64,000 nucleotides of DNA from Halomonas beimenensis (GTDB lineage Bacteria > Pseudomonadota > Gammaproteobacteria > Pseudomonadales > Halomonadaceae): assembly GCF_002549795.1 (NCBI RefSeq), contig NZ_CP021435.1:2914001-2978000 (forward strand), read 5' to 3'. Shown here piece after piece: positions 51,179 through 59,586 of this stretch. A program made the translations under genes and the position numbers. Positions within the stretch are counted from its first letter, which is position 1. Each line of letters opens with the position of its first letter. The notes beneath the pieces were generated by a model. The model worked only from the letters and a program-made list of their open reading frames with translations. It did no database searches and was not told the origin of the DNA.

Positions 51179-52606
51179 TCAGCGGTCGATCAGCTTGCTG
51201 ATGTCCTTGGCCTCCCAGTGCGGGAAGTACTTGCGCACCAGGGCATTGAGCTCGACCTCGAAGCCGGCCCAGTCGACCTCGCCCGGGGTCGCGCCCTCGG
51301 CCTCGGCGGCGCCGCGGATCATCCCCGCCCCCACTGTGACGTTGGACAACCGGTCGATGACGATGAAGCTGCCGGTCCCGGGGCTGCGGTCGTAGGCGTC
51401 CAGGGGCACCTCCCCGTTCAGCGCCACCCGGCAGCGGGCGATAGCGTTGAGCTCGAGGCGCTCGGCCGGATGGCGCTCCAGGGTATTGACGTCCACCTGG
51501 TGGTGGATGGTCTCGACCTGGCCGGCCACCGAGCGCCCGGCCAGGCGGATGTCGACCTGGCGGCCCGGCTCCAGGGCCTGCTCGTTCATCCAGACGATGT
51601 CGGCATCGAAGGCGCTGGCCTCGGCCACCTCGGCGTCGGCGGCGACGATCCAGTCCCCCCGGGAGATATCGATCTCATCGGCGAGGGTGACGGTGATCGC
51701 CTGGCCCGGCCAGGCCGCGTCCAGGTCGCCGTCGTAGGTGACGATGCGCTCGACCGTCGAGGTCTTGCCGGAAGGCAGCACCTTGATCGCCTGCCCGGGA
51801 CGCAGGATGCCCGCCTCCAGGGTGCCGGCATAGCCGCGGAAGTCCAGGTTGGGGCGATTGACGTACTGTACCGGCAGGCGCAGGTCGGTGAGGTTCTGGT
51901 CGTGACGGACCTCCACGGTCTCGAGCAGCTCGAGCAGTGCCGGCCCCTGATACCAGGGCATGGCCTCGCTCCGGTTGACCACGTTGTCGCCCTTCAGCGC
52001 CGAGAGCGGCACGAAGCGGATGTCGTCGGCGCCGAGCTGCTCGGCGAAGTTCCGGTACTCGGCGACGATCTCCTCGAAGCGCGCCTGGCTGTAGTCCACC
52101 AGGTCCATCTTGTTGACCGCGATGAGCAGGTGACGGATCCCCAGCAGGTCGGCGATGAAGCTGTGCCGACGGGTCTGGGTCTGGACGCCGTACCGCGCAT
52201 CGATCAGGATCACCGCCAGGCCCGCGGTGGAGGCACCGGTCGCCATGTTGCGGGTGTACTGCTCGTGCCCCGGCGTGTCGGCGATGATGAACTTGCGCTT
52301 GTCCGTTGAGAAGAAGCGGTAGGCCACGTCGATGGTGATGCCCTGCTCCCGTTCGGACTGCAGACCGTCCACCAGCAACGCCAAGTCCACCTCCTCGCCG
52401 GTGGTGCCGCTCTTCTTCGACGCCTGGGTGATGGCCGCCAGCTGATCGTCGAAGATCATCTTGGAGTCGTGCAGCAGCCGGCCGATCAGGGTCGACTTGC
52501 CGTCGTCCACGCTGCCGCAGGTGATGAAACGCAGCAGGTCCTTTTGCTCGTGTTCACGCAGATAGCTTTCGATATCGTCTGCGATCAATTCCGACGCATG
52601 TGCCAT
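51179..52606 (-). CDS. cysN: sulfate adenylyltransferase subunit 1 (GTPase)
   Basis: 475 residues, same as E. coli CysN. It is a GTP-driven EF-Tu-like subunit for ATP sulfurylase: [38 protein letters not shown]. There is no fused APS kinase (CysC) domain, unlike CysNC in many Pseudomonas. Its start is 494 bp after the cysD stop because a gene-bearing repeat element lies between; normally cysD and cysN are nearly adjacent. Confidence 0.97.
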   Translation of the reverse strand: MAHASELIADDIESYLREHEQKDLLRFITCGSVDDGKSTLIGRLLHDSKMIFDDQLAAITQASKKSGTTGEEVDLALLVDGLQSEREQGITIDVAYRFFSTDKRKFIIADTPGHEQYTRNMATGASTAGLAVILIDARYGVQTQTRRHSFIADLLGIRHLLIAVNKMDLVDYSQARFEEIVAEYRNFAEQLGADDIRFVPLSALKGDNVVNRSEAMPWYQGPALLELLETVEVRHDQNLTDLRLPVQYVNRPNLDFRGYAGTLEAGILRPGQAIKVLPSGKTSTVERIVTYDGDLDAAWPGQAITVTLADEIDISRGDWIVAADAEVAEASAFDADIVWMNEQALEPGRQVDIRLAGRSVAGQVETIHHQVDVNTLERHPAERLELNAIARCRVALNGEVPLDAYDRSPGTGSFIVIDRLSNVTVGAGMIRGAAEAEGATPGEVDWAGFEVELNALVRKYFPHWEAKDISKLIDR

Positions 52607-52624
52607 GACACACCTTCAATAGCT

Positions 52625-53082
52625 GTAAGCTGGAAGCTTGAAGCTGGAAGAAACCCCACCAGCCACTCGCTCCTCAGCCGATGTCAATCTGTAGCGAGCT
52701 TGCCGATCAGGCCGGACAGCATGGCGGCAATCTCACGTGTTTCCTGTATCCATCGGTGGCCGGAGGTCTCATCGACGTAGCCGATCTCTATGCCGATGTA
52801 GAGCTGCGTTCTGAGTTCGGCACAGGATCCCTTGGCAATCAGCAGATAATGACGCTTGTCCTTGCCAGTACCCCGTGCCATGCCCTCTGCGATATTGCTG
52901 GGTACCGAAAGCCCGGAGCGGGTGATCTGGTCCTTGAAGCCGTAATCGCGCAGCTCTCGCAGGGATTGGTAGAGTTCCGCCGAAAGCCGCACCGAACGCT
53001 TCCACACTTGAAGCTTTTCGAAATCCATCAGGAGTCCCTCCCGGGTTTTCTTCCAGCTTCAAGCTTAGGGCTTCCGGCTTTC
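52625..53082. repeat. heptad-repeat element F carrying a four-helix-bundle gene
   Basis: Left arm GTAAGCTGGAAGCTTGAAGC and GCTGGAAG (52625-52650); right arm CGGGTTTTCTTCC (53042-53054), CTTCCAGCTTCAAGCTTAGG and CTTCCGGCTTT. The arms match those of the empty elements, above all B and D. Between the arms is a complete gene (52684-53028). It splits the cysD-cysN pair. Confidence 0.8.
52684..53028 (-). CDS. four helix bundle protein (S23/TIGR02436, Avd-like fold)
   Basis: 114 residues, standard size. The N-terminal MDFEKLQVWKRSVRLSAELY, GFKDQITRSGLSVPSNIAEGMAR and SCAELRTQLYIGIEIGY patterns identify the family originally seen as 23S rRNA intervening-sequence proteins, and related in fold to the Avd protein of diversity-generating retroelements. 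Function unknown. A GGGAGGG ribosome-binding site precedes the ATG. The gene is bracketed by the arms of a dispersed repeat family. The codons for FEKLQVW themselves contain AAGCTTCAAG, close to the repeat unit. Confidence 0.9.
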   Translation of the reverse strand: MDFEKLQVWKRSVRLSAELYQSLRELRDYGFKDQITRSGLSVPSNIAEGMARGTGKDKRHYLLIAKGSCAELRTQLYIGIEIGYVDETSGHRWIQETREIAAMLSGLIGKLATD

Positions 53083-53103
53083 TAACGCGCCTACGGCGCG
53101 TTA
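53083..53103. other. hairpin at the cysD stop codon
   Basis: TAACGCGCC, loop, GGCGCGTTA (9-bp stem, 3-nt loop). On the minus strand its first TAA is the cysD stop. It sits at the border of element F and may be its edge or a partial terminator. Confidence 0.5.
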
Positions 53104-54078
53104 GAAGTACCCCTCCCGTTTCTTCTTCTCCATCGACCCTGCCTGGTCGTGATCGATGGCGCGGCCGCTGCGCTCGCTGGTACGGGTGAGCAGCATTTCC
53201 TGGATGATCTCCGGCAGGGTATCGGCCCTGGACTCCACCGCGCCGGTCAGCGGGTAGCAGCCGAGCGTGCGGAAGCGCACCCACTTCTCCTGGGGCTTCT
53301 CGCCGGGCGCCAGCGGCAGGCGGTCGTCGTCGACCATCACCAGCATGCCGTCGCGCTCGACCACGGGCCGCGGGGCGGCGTAGTAGAGCGGCACGATGGG
53401 AATGGACTCCAGGTAGATGTACTGCCAGATGTCCAGCTCGGTCCAGTTGGAGAGCGGGAAGGCGCGGATCGACTCGCCCTTGTTGACCCGGGCGTTATAG
53501 AGGTTCCACAGCTCCGGGCGCTGGTTCTTGGGATCCCAGCGGTGGTGCTTGTCGCGGAAGGAGAACACGCGCTCCTTGGCGCGACTGGCCTCCTCGTCCC
53601 GGCGCGCCCCGCCGAAGGCGGCGTCGAAGCCGTACTGGTCCAGGGCCTGCTTCAGGGCCTGGGTCTTCATCACGTCGGTGTAGCCGCTGGAACCGTGGTC
53701 GAAGGGGTTGATGCCCGCCTCGACGCCTTCCTGGTTGATGTGCTCGATCAGCTCCATGCCGGACTCCGCGGCCATGCGGTCGCGGAACTCGATCATCTCG
53801 CGGAACTTCCAGGTGGTGTTGACGTGCATCAGCGGGAAGGGCGGCGGGCCCGGGTAGAAGGCCTTGCGCGCCAGATGCAGCATCACCGAGGAGTCCTTGC
53901 CGATGGAGTAGAGCATCACCGGGTTGGAGAACTCGGCGGCCACCTCGCGGATGATGTGGATGGACTCGGCTTCCAGCTGCTGCAGGTGGGTCAGCCGCCG
54001 CGGCGTCAGGCCGGCGGGGGCGCTGCTGCCCTCGGCGGTGACGGCGCTCTCGCGTGTCGGTGCATGAAGACTGTTCAT
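53101..54078 (-). CDS. cysD: sulfate adenylyltransferase subunit 2
   Basis: 325 residues (E. coli 302). The PP-loop [37 protein letters not shown] and [15 protein letters not shown] are characteristic. With CysN it makes APS from sulfate and ATP in assimilation. An extra N-terminal tail of about 25 residues is present. The ATG at 54078 was preferred over one at 54096, which lacks a ribosome-binding site. Confidence 0.97.
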   Translation of the reverse strand: MNSLHAPTRESAVTAEGSSAPAGLTPRRLTHLQQLEAESIHIIREVAAEFSNPVMLYSIGKDSSVMLHLARKAFYPGPPPFPLMHVNTTWKFREMIEFRDRMAAESGMELIEHINQEGVEAGINPFDHGSSGYTDVMKTQALKQALDQYGFDAAFGGARRDEEASRAKERVFSFRDKHHRWDPKNQRPELWNLYNARVNKGESIRAFPLSNWTELDIWQYIYLESIPIVPLYYAAPRPVVERDGMLVMVDDDRLPLAPGEKPQEKWVRFRTLGCYPLTGAVESRADTLPEIIQEMLLTRTSERSGRAIDHDQAGSMEKKKREGYF

Positions 54079-54143
54079 GGCCCGGCTACCTCGCATGACG
54101 TGGGCGGAAATGGGAATCTTGGGCCAGAGGGTACCGTTCGGCC

Positions 54144-54192
54144 GATAATAACGTAAAAGAATTAATATCTATCTTTTTATTCAAAAAAGAGC
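54144..54192 (-). promoter_or_regulatory. AT-rich promoter region upstream of cysD
   Basis: A markedly AT-rich tract (GATAATAACGTAAAAGAATT, then TATCTATCTTTTTATTCAAA) 66-114 bp before the cysD start. Sulfate-assimilation operons of gammaproteobacteria are normally activated by CysB through such AT-rich sites; a precise -10/-35 pair was not assigned. Confidence 0.5.
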
Positions 54193-54262
54193 TATTGGCG
54201 CCATGGGGAACGCCGGCGCTCGCGGGATGCCCGTCCGTCCTTCGTCGGGTTCGGGGCATGGT

Positions 54263-54997
54263 TCAGGGATCGACCCGCTCCACCCAGGTCGTCAGGGCAT
54301 CGCCGTGCAGGTCGATCACCCGGAAACCCGGACGGGACGCCTCGTCCACGCTGAAGTCCGTGGACCCGGGAAGGAACTGGTCGCTGCTGGCGGGACAGCC
54401 ATAGACCGGGATCGCGCCGGCCACGGCCGGGCCATGGCCGACGAAGGCCTGGTGGATGTGTCCGCAGAAGACCGCCTCGACATGTTCATGGTCGGCCAGG
54501 GTCTCCCAGAAGGCCTCGGCATCGGCCAGCCCCAGCGCATCGAGCCAGGCGGAGCCCACGGCGAGCGGCGGGTGGTGCATGGCCACCAGGATCGGCCGGT
54601 CGTCCTCGGCGAGACGCTCGGCGAGCCCCTTCAGGCGCGCCTCGCCGATCCGCCCCCCTTCCCGGCCGGGCCACTGGGTGTCGACGATCAGCAGGCGCCG
54701 GTCGCCCAGCTCCACCTCGGGGTGAAAGGGGCGACAGTCGCTCATCAGGTCGGGGTCGTCGTGGTTGCCCGGCAACCAGAACCAGGGACGGTCGAGCACC
54801 GAGAGACAGCGTTCGGCCAGGGCGTAGGAGGCGGCGGTCCGGTCCTCGCTGACGTCGCCGGTCACCAGGACCAGGTCGGGGCGCAGGGCCGCCGCGGCGG
54901 CCACCACGCGCTCGAGCTGGCGACAGGGAATGCCGGTCCGCGAGCGTGCCTCGGGATCCGCATGCAGGTGGCAATCGGTGATCTGGATCAGTCGCAT
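54263..54997 (-). CDS. cpdA: 3',5'-cyclic-AMP phosphodiesterase
   Basis: 244 residues from the ATG at 54997. Calcineurin-like metallophosphoesterase motifs: ITDCHLHAD, VTGDVSED, LPGNHDDP, AMHHPPLAVG and CGHIHQAF. It hydrolyses cAMP in the cytoplasm. The order nudF-yqiB-cpdA is conserved from E. coli. Confidence 0.93.
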   Translation of the reverse strand: MRLIQITDCHLHADPEARSRTGIPCRQLERVVAAAAALRPDLVLVTGDVSEDRTAASYALAERCLSVLDRPWFWLPGNHDDPDLMSDCRPFHPEVELGDRRLLIVDTQWPGREGGRIGEARLKGLAERLAEDDRPILVAMHHPPLAVGSAWLDALGLADAEAFWETLADHEHVEAVFCGHIHQAFVGHGPAVAGAIPVYGCPASSDQFLPGSTDFSVDEASRPGFRVIDLHGDALTTWVERVDP

Positions 54998-55005
54998 CGG
55001 ACGCC

Positions 55006-55452
55006 TCAGGGAAGCTCGGGCAGGTCCAGGGAATGGCCGTGGGCCAGGCCGTGATCCAGCCACTCCCCGAGGAAGCGGTTCAGCTGCAGCTTCTCATCGG
55101 GCTGGTGCATGCGCGCGTTGGGATAGCGGTAGCGCCCGTCGAAGTGGCGCTGGCGCTGGAAGTCGGTGACCTCGGCCATGCGCACGTCGTGGTAGAGGTG
55201 GACCCGCATGCGCGGCGTCTCGATGAGCCCGTCGAGCACCCCACGCTGGGAGACCCGCACGATGCTGGTATAGGGCGCCCGCTCCTGGATCTTCAGGCAC
55301 AGGGCCCCGAGCCGGCGACCGTCGTTGACCAGCTCGACCTCGCGAGTCTCCCCGGCCTCCAGATCCCCCAGCAGGCGAGTGAGCCGCAGGTAGTTGGCGG
55401 TGCACTCGCCCTGGAGGGTCCTCAGGTCGGTGACGTAGGCGGTTTTCGACAC
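55006..55452 (-). CDS. yqiB: DUF1249 family protein YqiB
   Basis: 148 residues. LQGECTANYLRLTRLLGD, the RMRVHLYHDVRMAEVTDFQ core and the tail LQLNRFLGEWLDHGL match YqiB. Function unknown, but the neighbour order (nudF upstream by 1 bp, cpdA downstream by 8 bp) is conserved and suggests one transcript. Confidence 0.92.
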   Translation of the reverse strand: MSKTAYVTDLRTLQGECTANYLRLTRLLGDLEAGETREVELVNDGRRLGALCLKIQERAPYTSIVRVSQRGVLDGLIETPRMRVHLYHDVRMAEVTDFQRQRHFDGRYRYPNARMHQPDEKLQLNRFLGEWLDHGLAHGHSLDLPELP

Positions 55453-55453
55453 G

Positions 55454-56101
55454 CTAGCTCCTCGCTCTCAATGAGGCCCGTTCCGTCGCCAGCCAGTGGA
55501 AGGCGATCAGGCACATGGCATTGTCGAGTCGTCCGGCCTGCAAGAGTTCCCACGCCCGGGCGAAGGACAGCACATGCACACGGATGTCCTCGTGCTCGGC
55601 ATCGAGCCCATGGATGCCCCCCAGCCCGCGGCTGTCGATCAGCCCGCAGAACAGCGTGACCCGCTCGTCGCAGGCCCCCGGACTCGGGTAGTAGGTGTGC
55701 AGCTCGATCAGCTCGCCCACCCGGCAACCGGCCTCCTCCCGGGCCTCGCGGCGCGCCACCTCGGCGACGCTCTCGCCGCGTTCCACCAGTCCCGCCACGA
55801 CCTCGAGCTTCCAGGGGGACGCGGGATCGTCGATGGCTCCCGGCCGGAACTGCTCCACCAGGGCCACGGCGTCGCGTTCCACATCGTAGAGCAACACCCC
55901 CACGGCGTCATGGCGATGATGCACCTCGCGCACCATGGGCGCGCTCCAGCCACCCTCGAAGAGGCGATGGCGAAGGTGCAGCTCCTCGAGGCGGAAGAAG
56001 CCCTGGTGGAGACAACGCCGCTCGATCAACTCCACGTCCGCGGCGTCGAAGGGCGCGGCGCACAAGGCATCGGGGGACGGGGGAGTATCGCGCTCCGACA
56101 T
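55454..56101 (-). CDS. nudF: ADP-ribose pyrophosphatase (Nudix)
   Basis: 215 residues from the ATG at 56101, preceded by GGAGGT. The Nudix box is present: GLVERGESVAEVARREAREE followed by AGC. The N-terminal half matches NudF-type ADP-ribose hydrolases (YDVERDAVALVEQFRPGA). It clears ADP-ribose to AMP and ribose-5-phosphate. A GTG six codons upstream is an alternative start. Confidence 0.92.
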   Translation of the reverse strand: MSERDTPPSPDALCAAPFDAADVELIERRCLHQGFFRLEELHLRHRLFEGGWSAPMVREVHHRHDAVGVLLYDVERDAVALVEQFRPGAIDDPASPWKLEVVAGLVERGESVAEVARREAREEAGCRVGELIELHTYYPSPGACDERVTLFCGLIDSRGLGGIHGLDAEHEDIRVHVLSFARAWELLQAGRLDNAMCLIAFHWLATERASLRARS

Positions 56102-56185
56102 GGGACCTCCGGTGTTCACGAAGCCTTCATTATCGTGACCCGGTGGGGAGCTGCCAACCTTCGCGCCCCCGCGACCGAAGCGGAC

Positions 56186-56827
56186 CTAGCCTTCCAGGCG
56201 AGCGACGATGGCTCTGGCCTTGCCCCGCAGCGCCTCGTCCGAGGCCTCGCGCCCCTCCCGCGCCTGGCCGTTCGCGGCGCGCCGCGCATGCACCAGGGCC
56301 TCGTCCTCGCGCCCTTCCTCCTCCAGGTAGGCGGCATAGTAATAGTGGACGTCGATACCCTCGGGCCGGATCTCCAGCGCCTCGCGGAACATGCGCTCGG
56401 CGGTGTCGTCGTCACCGAAGGCCACCGGCCAGCCCGGCGCCCGGTCGTAGAGCGCGCCCAGGGTGACATAGGCCGAGCCGCGATGGCCCCGGGGATCGAG
56501 CTCGAGGGCCCGTTCCAGGACGCGCCGGGCCTCCTTGGCCGCCCCCAGGGCGTCCAGCCCGCCGGCCTCGCGGGCCAGGGAGGCCAGGACGATGCCCTGC
56601 CAGACCAGCACCGTGCTGGCCTCGGGATTGGCGTCGGCCAGGTCCTCGGCTTCCTCGGCGAGCGCCTCCAGGGCATCGACGCGGCGCGCCTCGTCCATGG
56701 CGGTCGTGGTGTGCTCCCAGCGGCTGCGCAGGGAGAAGAGCGCCTCCTCCCAGGCCAGGGCCTCGGCGAGCGGGGCGGCGGCGAGGCCCAGGCTCAGGGC
56801 GGCGGCGAACGGCGAGCGTCGGATCAT
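56186..56827 (-). CDS. exported tetratricopeptide-repeat protein
   Basis: 213 residues. A signal peptide (about 1-22, MIRRSPFAAALSLGLAAA) is followed by helical TPR-like repeats: AKEARRVLERALELDPRGH, then TAERMFREALEIRPEGIDVH and LVHARRAANG. TPRs mediate protein contacts; this one is probably periplasmic. The partner is unknown. It is divergent from greB and transcribed toward nudF. Confidence 0.75.
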   Translation of the reverse strand: MIRRSPFAAALSLGLAAAPLAEALAWEEALFSLRSRWEHTTTAMDEARRVDALEALAEEAEDLADANPEASTVLVWQGIVLASLAREAGGLDALGAAKEARRVLERALELDPRGHRGSAYVTLGALYDRAPGWPVAFGDDDTAERMFREALEIRPEGIDVHYYYAAYLEEEGREDEALVHARRAANGQAREGREASDEALRGKARAIVARLEG

Positions 56828-56972
56828 CGGGGGGTCTCCTTGTTGTGGTTGTGGCTTGGGTCCCACTGGAGAAAATGTAACGAACGTTTGAATTATTCGC
56901 CACCCGCGCCCGGATTGCCCTCCCGCCCGCGGATGGCGTATGTTTCGGCTCTCAGTCAAAGGGGAGGCGAGG

Positions 56973-57512
56973 ATGAAAGGCCGCAACATGACGCGCTGGC
57001 GCGATCCCGCCAAGGACCCGCGCCAGGAGCCCAAGAGCAACCTGATCACCGCCGAGGGAGCCGACCGCCTCCGCGGGATCCTCGATCACCTGTCCCGGGT
57101 CAAGCGCCCCGCGCTGTCGGCCAAGGTCGGCGAGGCCGCCGCCCTGGGCGATCGCAGCGAGAACGCCGACTACACCTACAACAAGAAGGAACTCAACCGG
57201 GTCATCGGGCGCATCCGCTACCTGACCAAGCGCCTGGACGAGCTGCAGGTGGTGGACCGGTTGCCCGAGGACACGGACCGAGTCTTCTTCGGCGCCTTCG
57301 TCACCCTGGAGGACGAGGATGGCGAGGAGATGTCCCTGCGCATCGTCGGCCACGACGAGACCGACACCGCCAAGCGCTGGATCAGCGTCGACGCGCCCCT
57401 GGCCAAGGCCCTGCTCGGCAAGGGGCTCGACGACGAGGTCACCGTCGCCGCCCCGGGGGGCGAGACCACCTACATCATCACCGATATCGCCTACCGCGCC
57501 CCCCGGCGCTGA
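56973..57512 (+). CDS. greB: transcription elongation factor GreB
   Basis: 179 residues. The N-terminal coiled coil (about 20-90, LSAKVGEAAALGDRSENADY, YNKKELNRVIGRIRYL) carries the acidic tip, and a C-terminal FKBP-like domain ends the protein. It rescues backtracked RNA polymerase by stimulating transcript cleavage. ATG at 56973 follows GAGGCGAGG. It is convergent with rsmC, with a 1-bp gap between the stops. Confidence 0.92.
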   Translation: MKGRNMTRWRDPAKDPRQEPKSNLITAEGADRLRGILDHLSRVKRPALSAKVGEAAALGDRSENADYTYNKKELNRVIGRIRYLTKRLDELQVVDRLPEDTDRVFFGAFVTLEDEDGEEMSLRIVGHDETDTAKRWISVDAPLAKALLGKGLDDEVTVAAPGGETTYIITDIAYRAPRR

Positions 57513-57513
57513 G

Positions 57514-58503
57514 TCAGCGCTTGCTCGCCCGATAGACCCGGAAGCGACGATCGTCGGCCAGCACCTCGAAGCCGCCGAACGCCGCCTCCAGCAGGTCCGG
57601 ATAGGGCAGGAAGGCGTTGGCCACCAGCACCAGCTGCCCTCCCCTGCGCAGATGATCCGGGGCCTCGCGAATCAGCCGCCCGGCGGGGCCATAGTCGATG
57701 GAACGTTCCTGGTGGAAGGGCGGATTGCTGACGATGGCATCGAAACGCCGCCCCGGCAGGGTCGTGTAGACGTCGCCGGCCAGCACCTCGCCGGGCCGGG
57801 CGTTGGCGGCCAGGGTCCGCCGCGTGGCCTCCACGGCGAAGCCATTGACGTCCACCGCGGTGGTCGCCAGGCCTCGGCGAGCCAGCCAGGCGGCGAGGAT
57901 CCCGTCCCCGCATCCCATGTCCAGGACCTCCCCGCGATCCGGCAACACCCCCGGCAGCTCGCCCATCAGCAGCCGGGTGCCATCGTCGAGCTTGCCGTGA
58001 CCGAAGACCCCCGGATGGCTCGCCAGGGTGAGGCCTTCGGCCTCGAAGGTCGTCCAGGCGGCGTCGGGATCGAGGCCGACCCTATCCAGGCGGGATTCGA
58101 ACAGGGTGCAGCGCCGGGCACCGTCGAGCTTGCGGCAGCCCAGCCCCAGGGCCGCCAGCACCTTGAGCACCCGCTTGATGCCGCCCTGGTTCTCGCCCAC
58201 CACCTGCAAGGGCGTCCCCGCCGGCAGATAGGCGCACAGCCAGAGCAGCCACCACTCCCCCAGGGCATGGGCCTTGGGCCAGAACAGCACCACGCCCGGA
58301 GGCGACGGCGGCTCGCCCGCGAAGGGCGAGTGGGCCGGCCGGCCGCGCTCCTGCCAGGCCTCCAGCACCGCCTGGTCGGCGGCGAGCAGCGCCCGTTCGC
58401 CCTCCTCCAGCCAGGCGTCACGGGGCGGGGCCACCCACAGCCAACCGCGATAGTCGGCGTCCTGGCGTTCCAGCAGCTGGCAGACGGGGGTCTCGGCACT
58501 CAT
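57514..58503 (-). CDS. rsmC: 16S rRNA m2G1207 methyltransferase
   Basis: 329 residues (E. coli 343). The tandem N-terminal and C-terminal methyltransferase-like fold; the active C-terminal half has VLDMGCGDGILAAWLA and catalytic IVSNPPFHQ. It methylates G1207 of 16S rRNA. Its ATG overlaps the cmoM stop (ATGA). Confidence 0.94.
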   Translation of the reverse strand: MSAETPVCQLLERQDADYRGWLWVAPPRDAWLEEGERALLAADQAVLEAWQERGRPAHSPFAGEPPSPPGVVLFWPKAHALGEWWLLWLCAYLPAGTPLQVVGENQGGIKRVLKVLAALGLGCRKLDGARRCTLFESRLDRVGLDPDAAWTTFEAEGLTLASHPGVFGHGKLDDGTRLLMGELPGVLPDRGEVLDMGCGDGILAAWLARRGLATTAVDVNGFAVEATRRTLAANARPGEVLAGDVYTTLPGRRFDAIVSNPPFHQERSIDYGPAGRLIREAPDHLRRGGQLVLVANAFLPYPDLLEAAFGGFEVLADDRRFRVYRASKR

Positions 58504-59297
58504 GAAGCGGGCTCCTCGGGACGGGTCAGGGTGTAGAGCAGGTAGCGGCCCAGCCGCCAGTGGGGGTCGACGCGGCAGTAGCGCCACTCCAGCTCGAGCA
58601 GGGCCTGGCGGTCGGCCGCCTCCTCGGGGGCACAACGCAGGTAGTCAAGGAAGACGCGGACGCCGGCGACAGCGGTGACCGCCAGGCCGTTCTCGGCGGC
58701 CCAGGTCACGACCTGGTCGTGGGTCAGCGGCGACATGGGGGTGAGGCGCCGTCGGCGCCCCTGGCCTTCCAGCCGATCGGCCAGGGCCTTCTCCAGGTTG
58801 CCCTTGATGACATTCGACAGCCGCAGGGCATCACGATTGAAGACCATCAACGACAGCTGCCCGCCCGGGGCCAGCAGGCCGGCCAGGGTCGCCAGCGCCG
58901 CTCGCGGCTCCCCCATCCACTCGAGGACGGCATGGCAGGTGATCAGCGGCCAGGGGCCCGGCGCCAGCGAGGGCAAGGCCTGGAGCGATGCCTGGAGACA
59001 GGTCAGCGGCTGGCCTTCCAGGCGCGAGCGGGCCCGGTCCAGCATCTCGGCGGACGGCTCGGTGAGCGTCACGGCATGGCCGCGCTCGACCAGCCAGCCG
59101 GCCAGCTGGCCGAGCCCGCCGCCGACCTCGAGCACCGGCTGGCCATGGAGCTCGAGCATCTCGGGGAGCAGGCGATCCAGCAGGGCCAGGCGCAGCTCGC
59201 CGCGAAACGCACCATAGAGGCTCTCGGAGAACTTGTCGGCGAGGCCGTCGAAGTGCCGATCGCCGGCCGGCGACAGGTAGGAAGGTCGGTCGCGCAT
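58500..59297 (-). CDS. cmoM: tRNA 5-carboxymethoxyuridine methyltransferase
   Basis: 265 residues (E. coli CmoM 261). FDGLADKFSESLYGAFRGEL, the SAM motif LEVGGGLGQLAGWL, CHAVLEWMGEPRAALATLAG and GVRVFLDYLR match CmoM. It methylates cmo5U34 to mcmo5U in tRNAs. The ATG at 59297 was preferred; another at 59312 adds five residues. With cmoA and cmoB nearby, all three U34 enzymes sit in this window. Confidence 0.9.
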   Translation of the reverse strand: MRDRPSYLSPAGDRHFDGLADKFSESLYGAFRGELRLALLDRLLPEMLELHGQPVLEVGGGLGQLAGWLVERGHAVTLTEPSAEMLDRARSRLEGQPLTCLQASLQALPSLAPGPWPLITCHAVLEWMGEPRAALATLAGLLAPGGQLSLMVFNRDALRLSNVIKGNLEKALADRLEGQGRRRRLTPMSPLTHDQVVTWAAENGLAVTAVAGVRVFLDYLRCAPEEAADRQALLELEWRYCRVDPHWRLGRYLLYTLTRPEEPAS

Positions 59298-59369
59298 GGC
59301 TGAGGTCCACATCCAGGATGGCGTCCATTCTACCCGGCTTGTCGCGGCGACGGCATGGTCCGCGACGGG

Positions 59370-59398
59370 TTTATCTTGCCCGCTCAGGCGCTTATACT
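59370..59398 (+). promoter_or_regulatory. promoter of tRNA-Arg
   Basis: -10 TATACT (59393-59398) and a weak -35 TTTATC (59370-59375) separated by 17 bp, placing transcription start about 6 bp before the tRNA. Confidence 0.65.
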
Positions 59399-59410
59399 AG
59401 CGCTCGCTTC

Positions 59411-59487
59411 GCCCTCTTAGCTCAGCCGGATAGAGCAGCCGCCTCCTAAGCGGCAGGTCGCAGGTTCGAATCCTGCAGAGGGCGCCA
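59411..59487 (+). tRNA. tRNA-Arg (anticodon CCT)
   Basis: 77 nt including an encoded CCA. Acceptor GCCCTCT/AGAGGGC, D stem GCTC/GAGC, anticodon stem GCCGC/GCGGC with loop CTCCTAA, T arm GCAGG-TTCGAAT-CCTGC. Anticodon CCT reads AGG. Confidence 0.97.
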
Positions 59488-59586
59488 CGCCCTCTCGAGC
59501 CCCTCTCCCGGCCGTGCTCTCGAACCGATGATGCCTCTTCCCTCCGGGGCGGCCCTGCACCGGGCACGAGGCGTCCATCACGCTCC

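Noticed and set aside
52625..53082. Diversity-generating retroelement
   Set aside because: The four-helix-bundle protein is Avd-like, but there is no reverse transcriptase, template/variable repeat pair or target gene nearby.
59411..59487. tRNA-Arg as integration site of a genomic island
   Set aside because: No integrase and no repeat of the tRNA 3' end found in the window.
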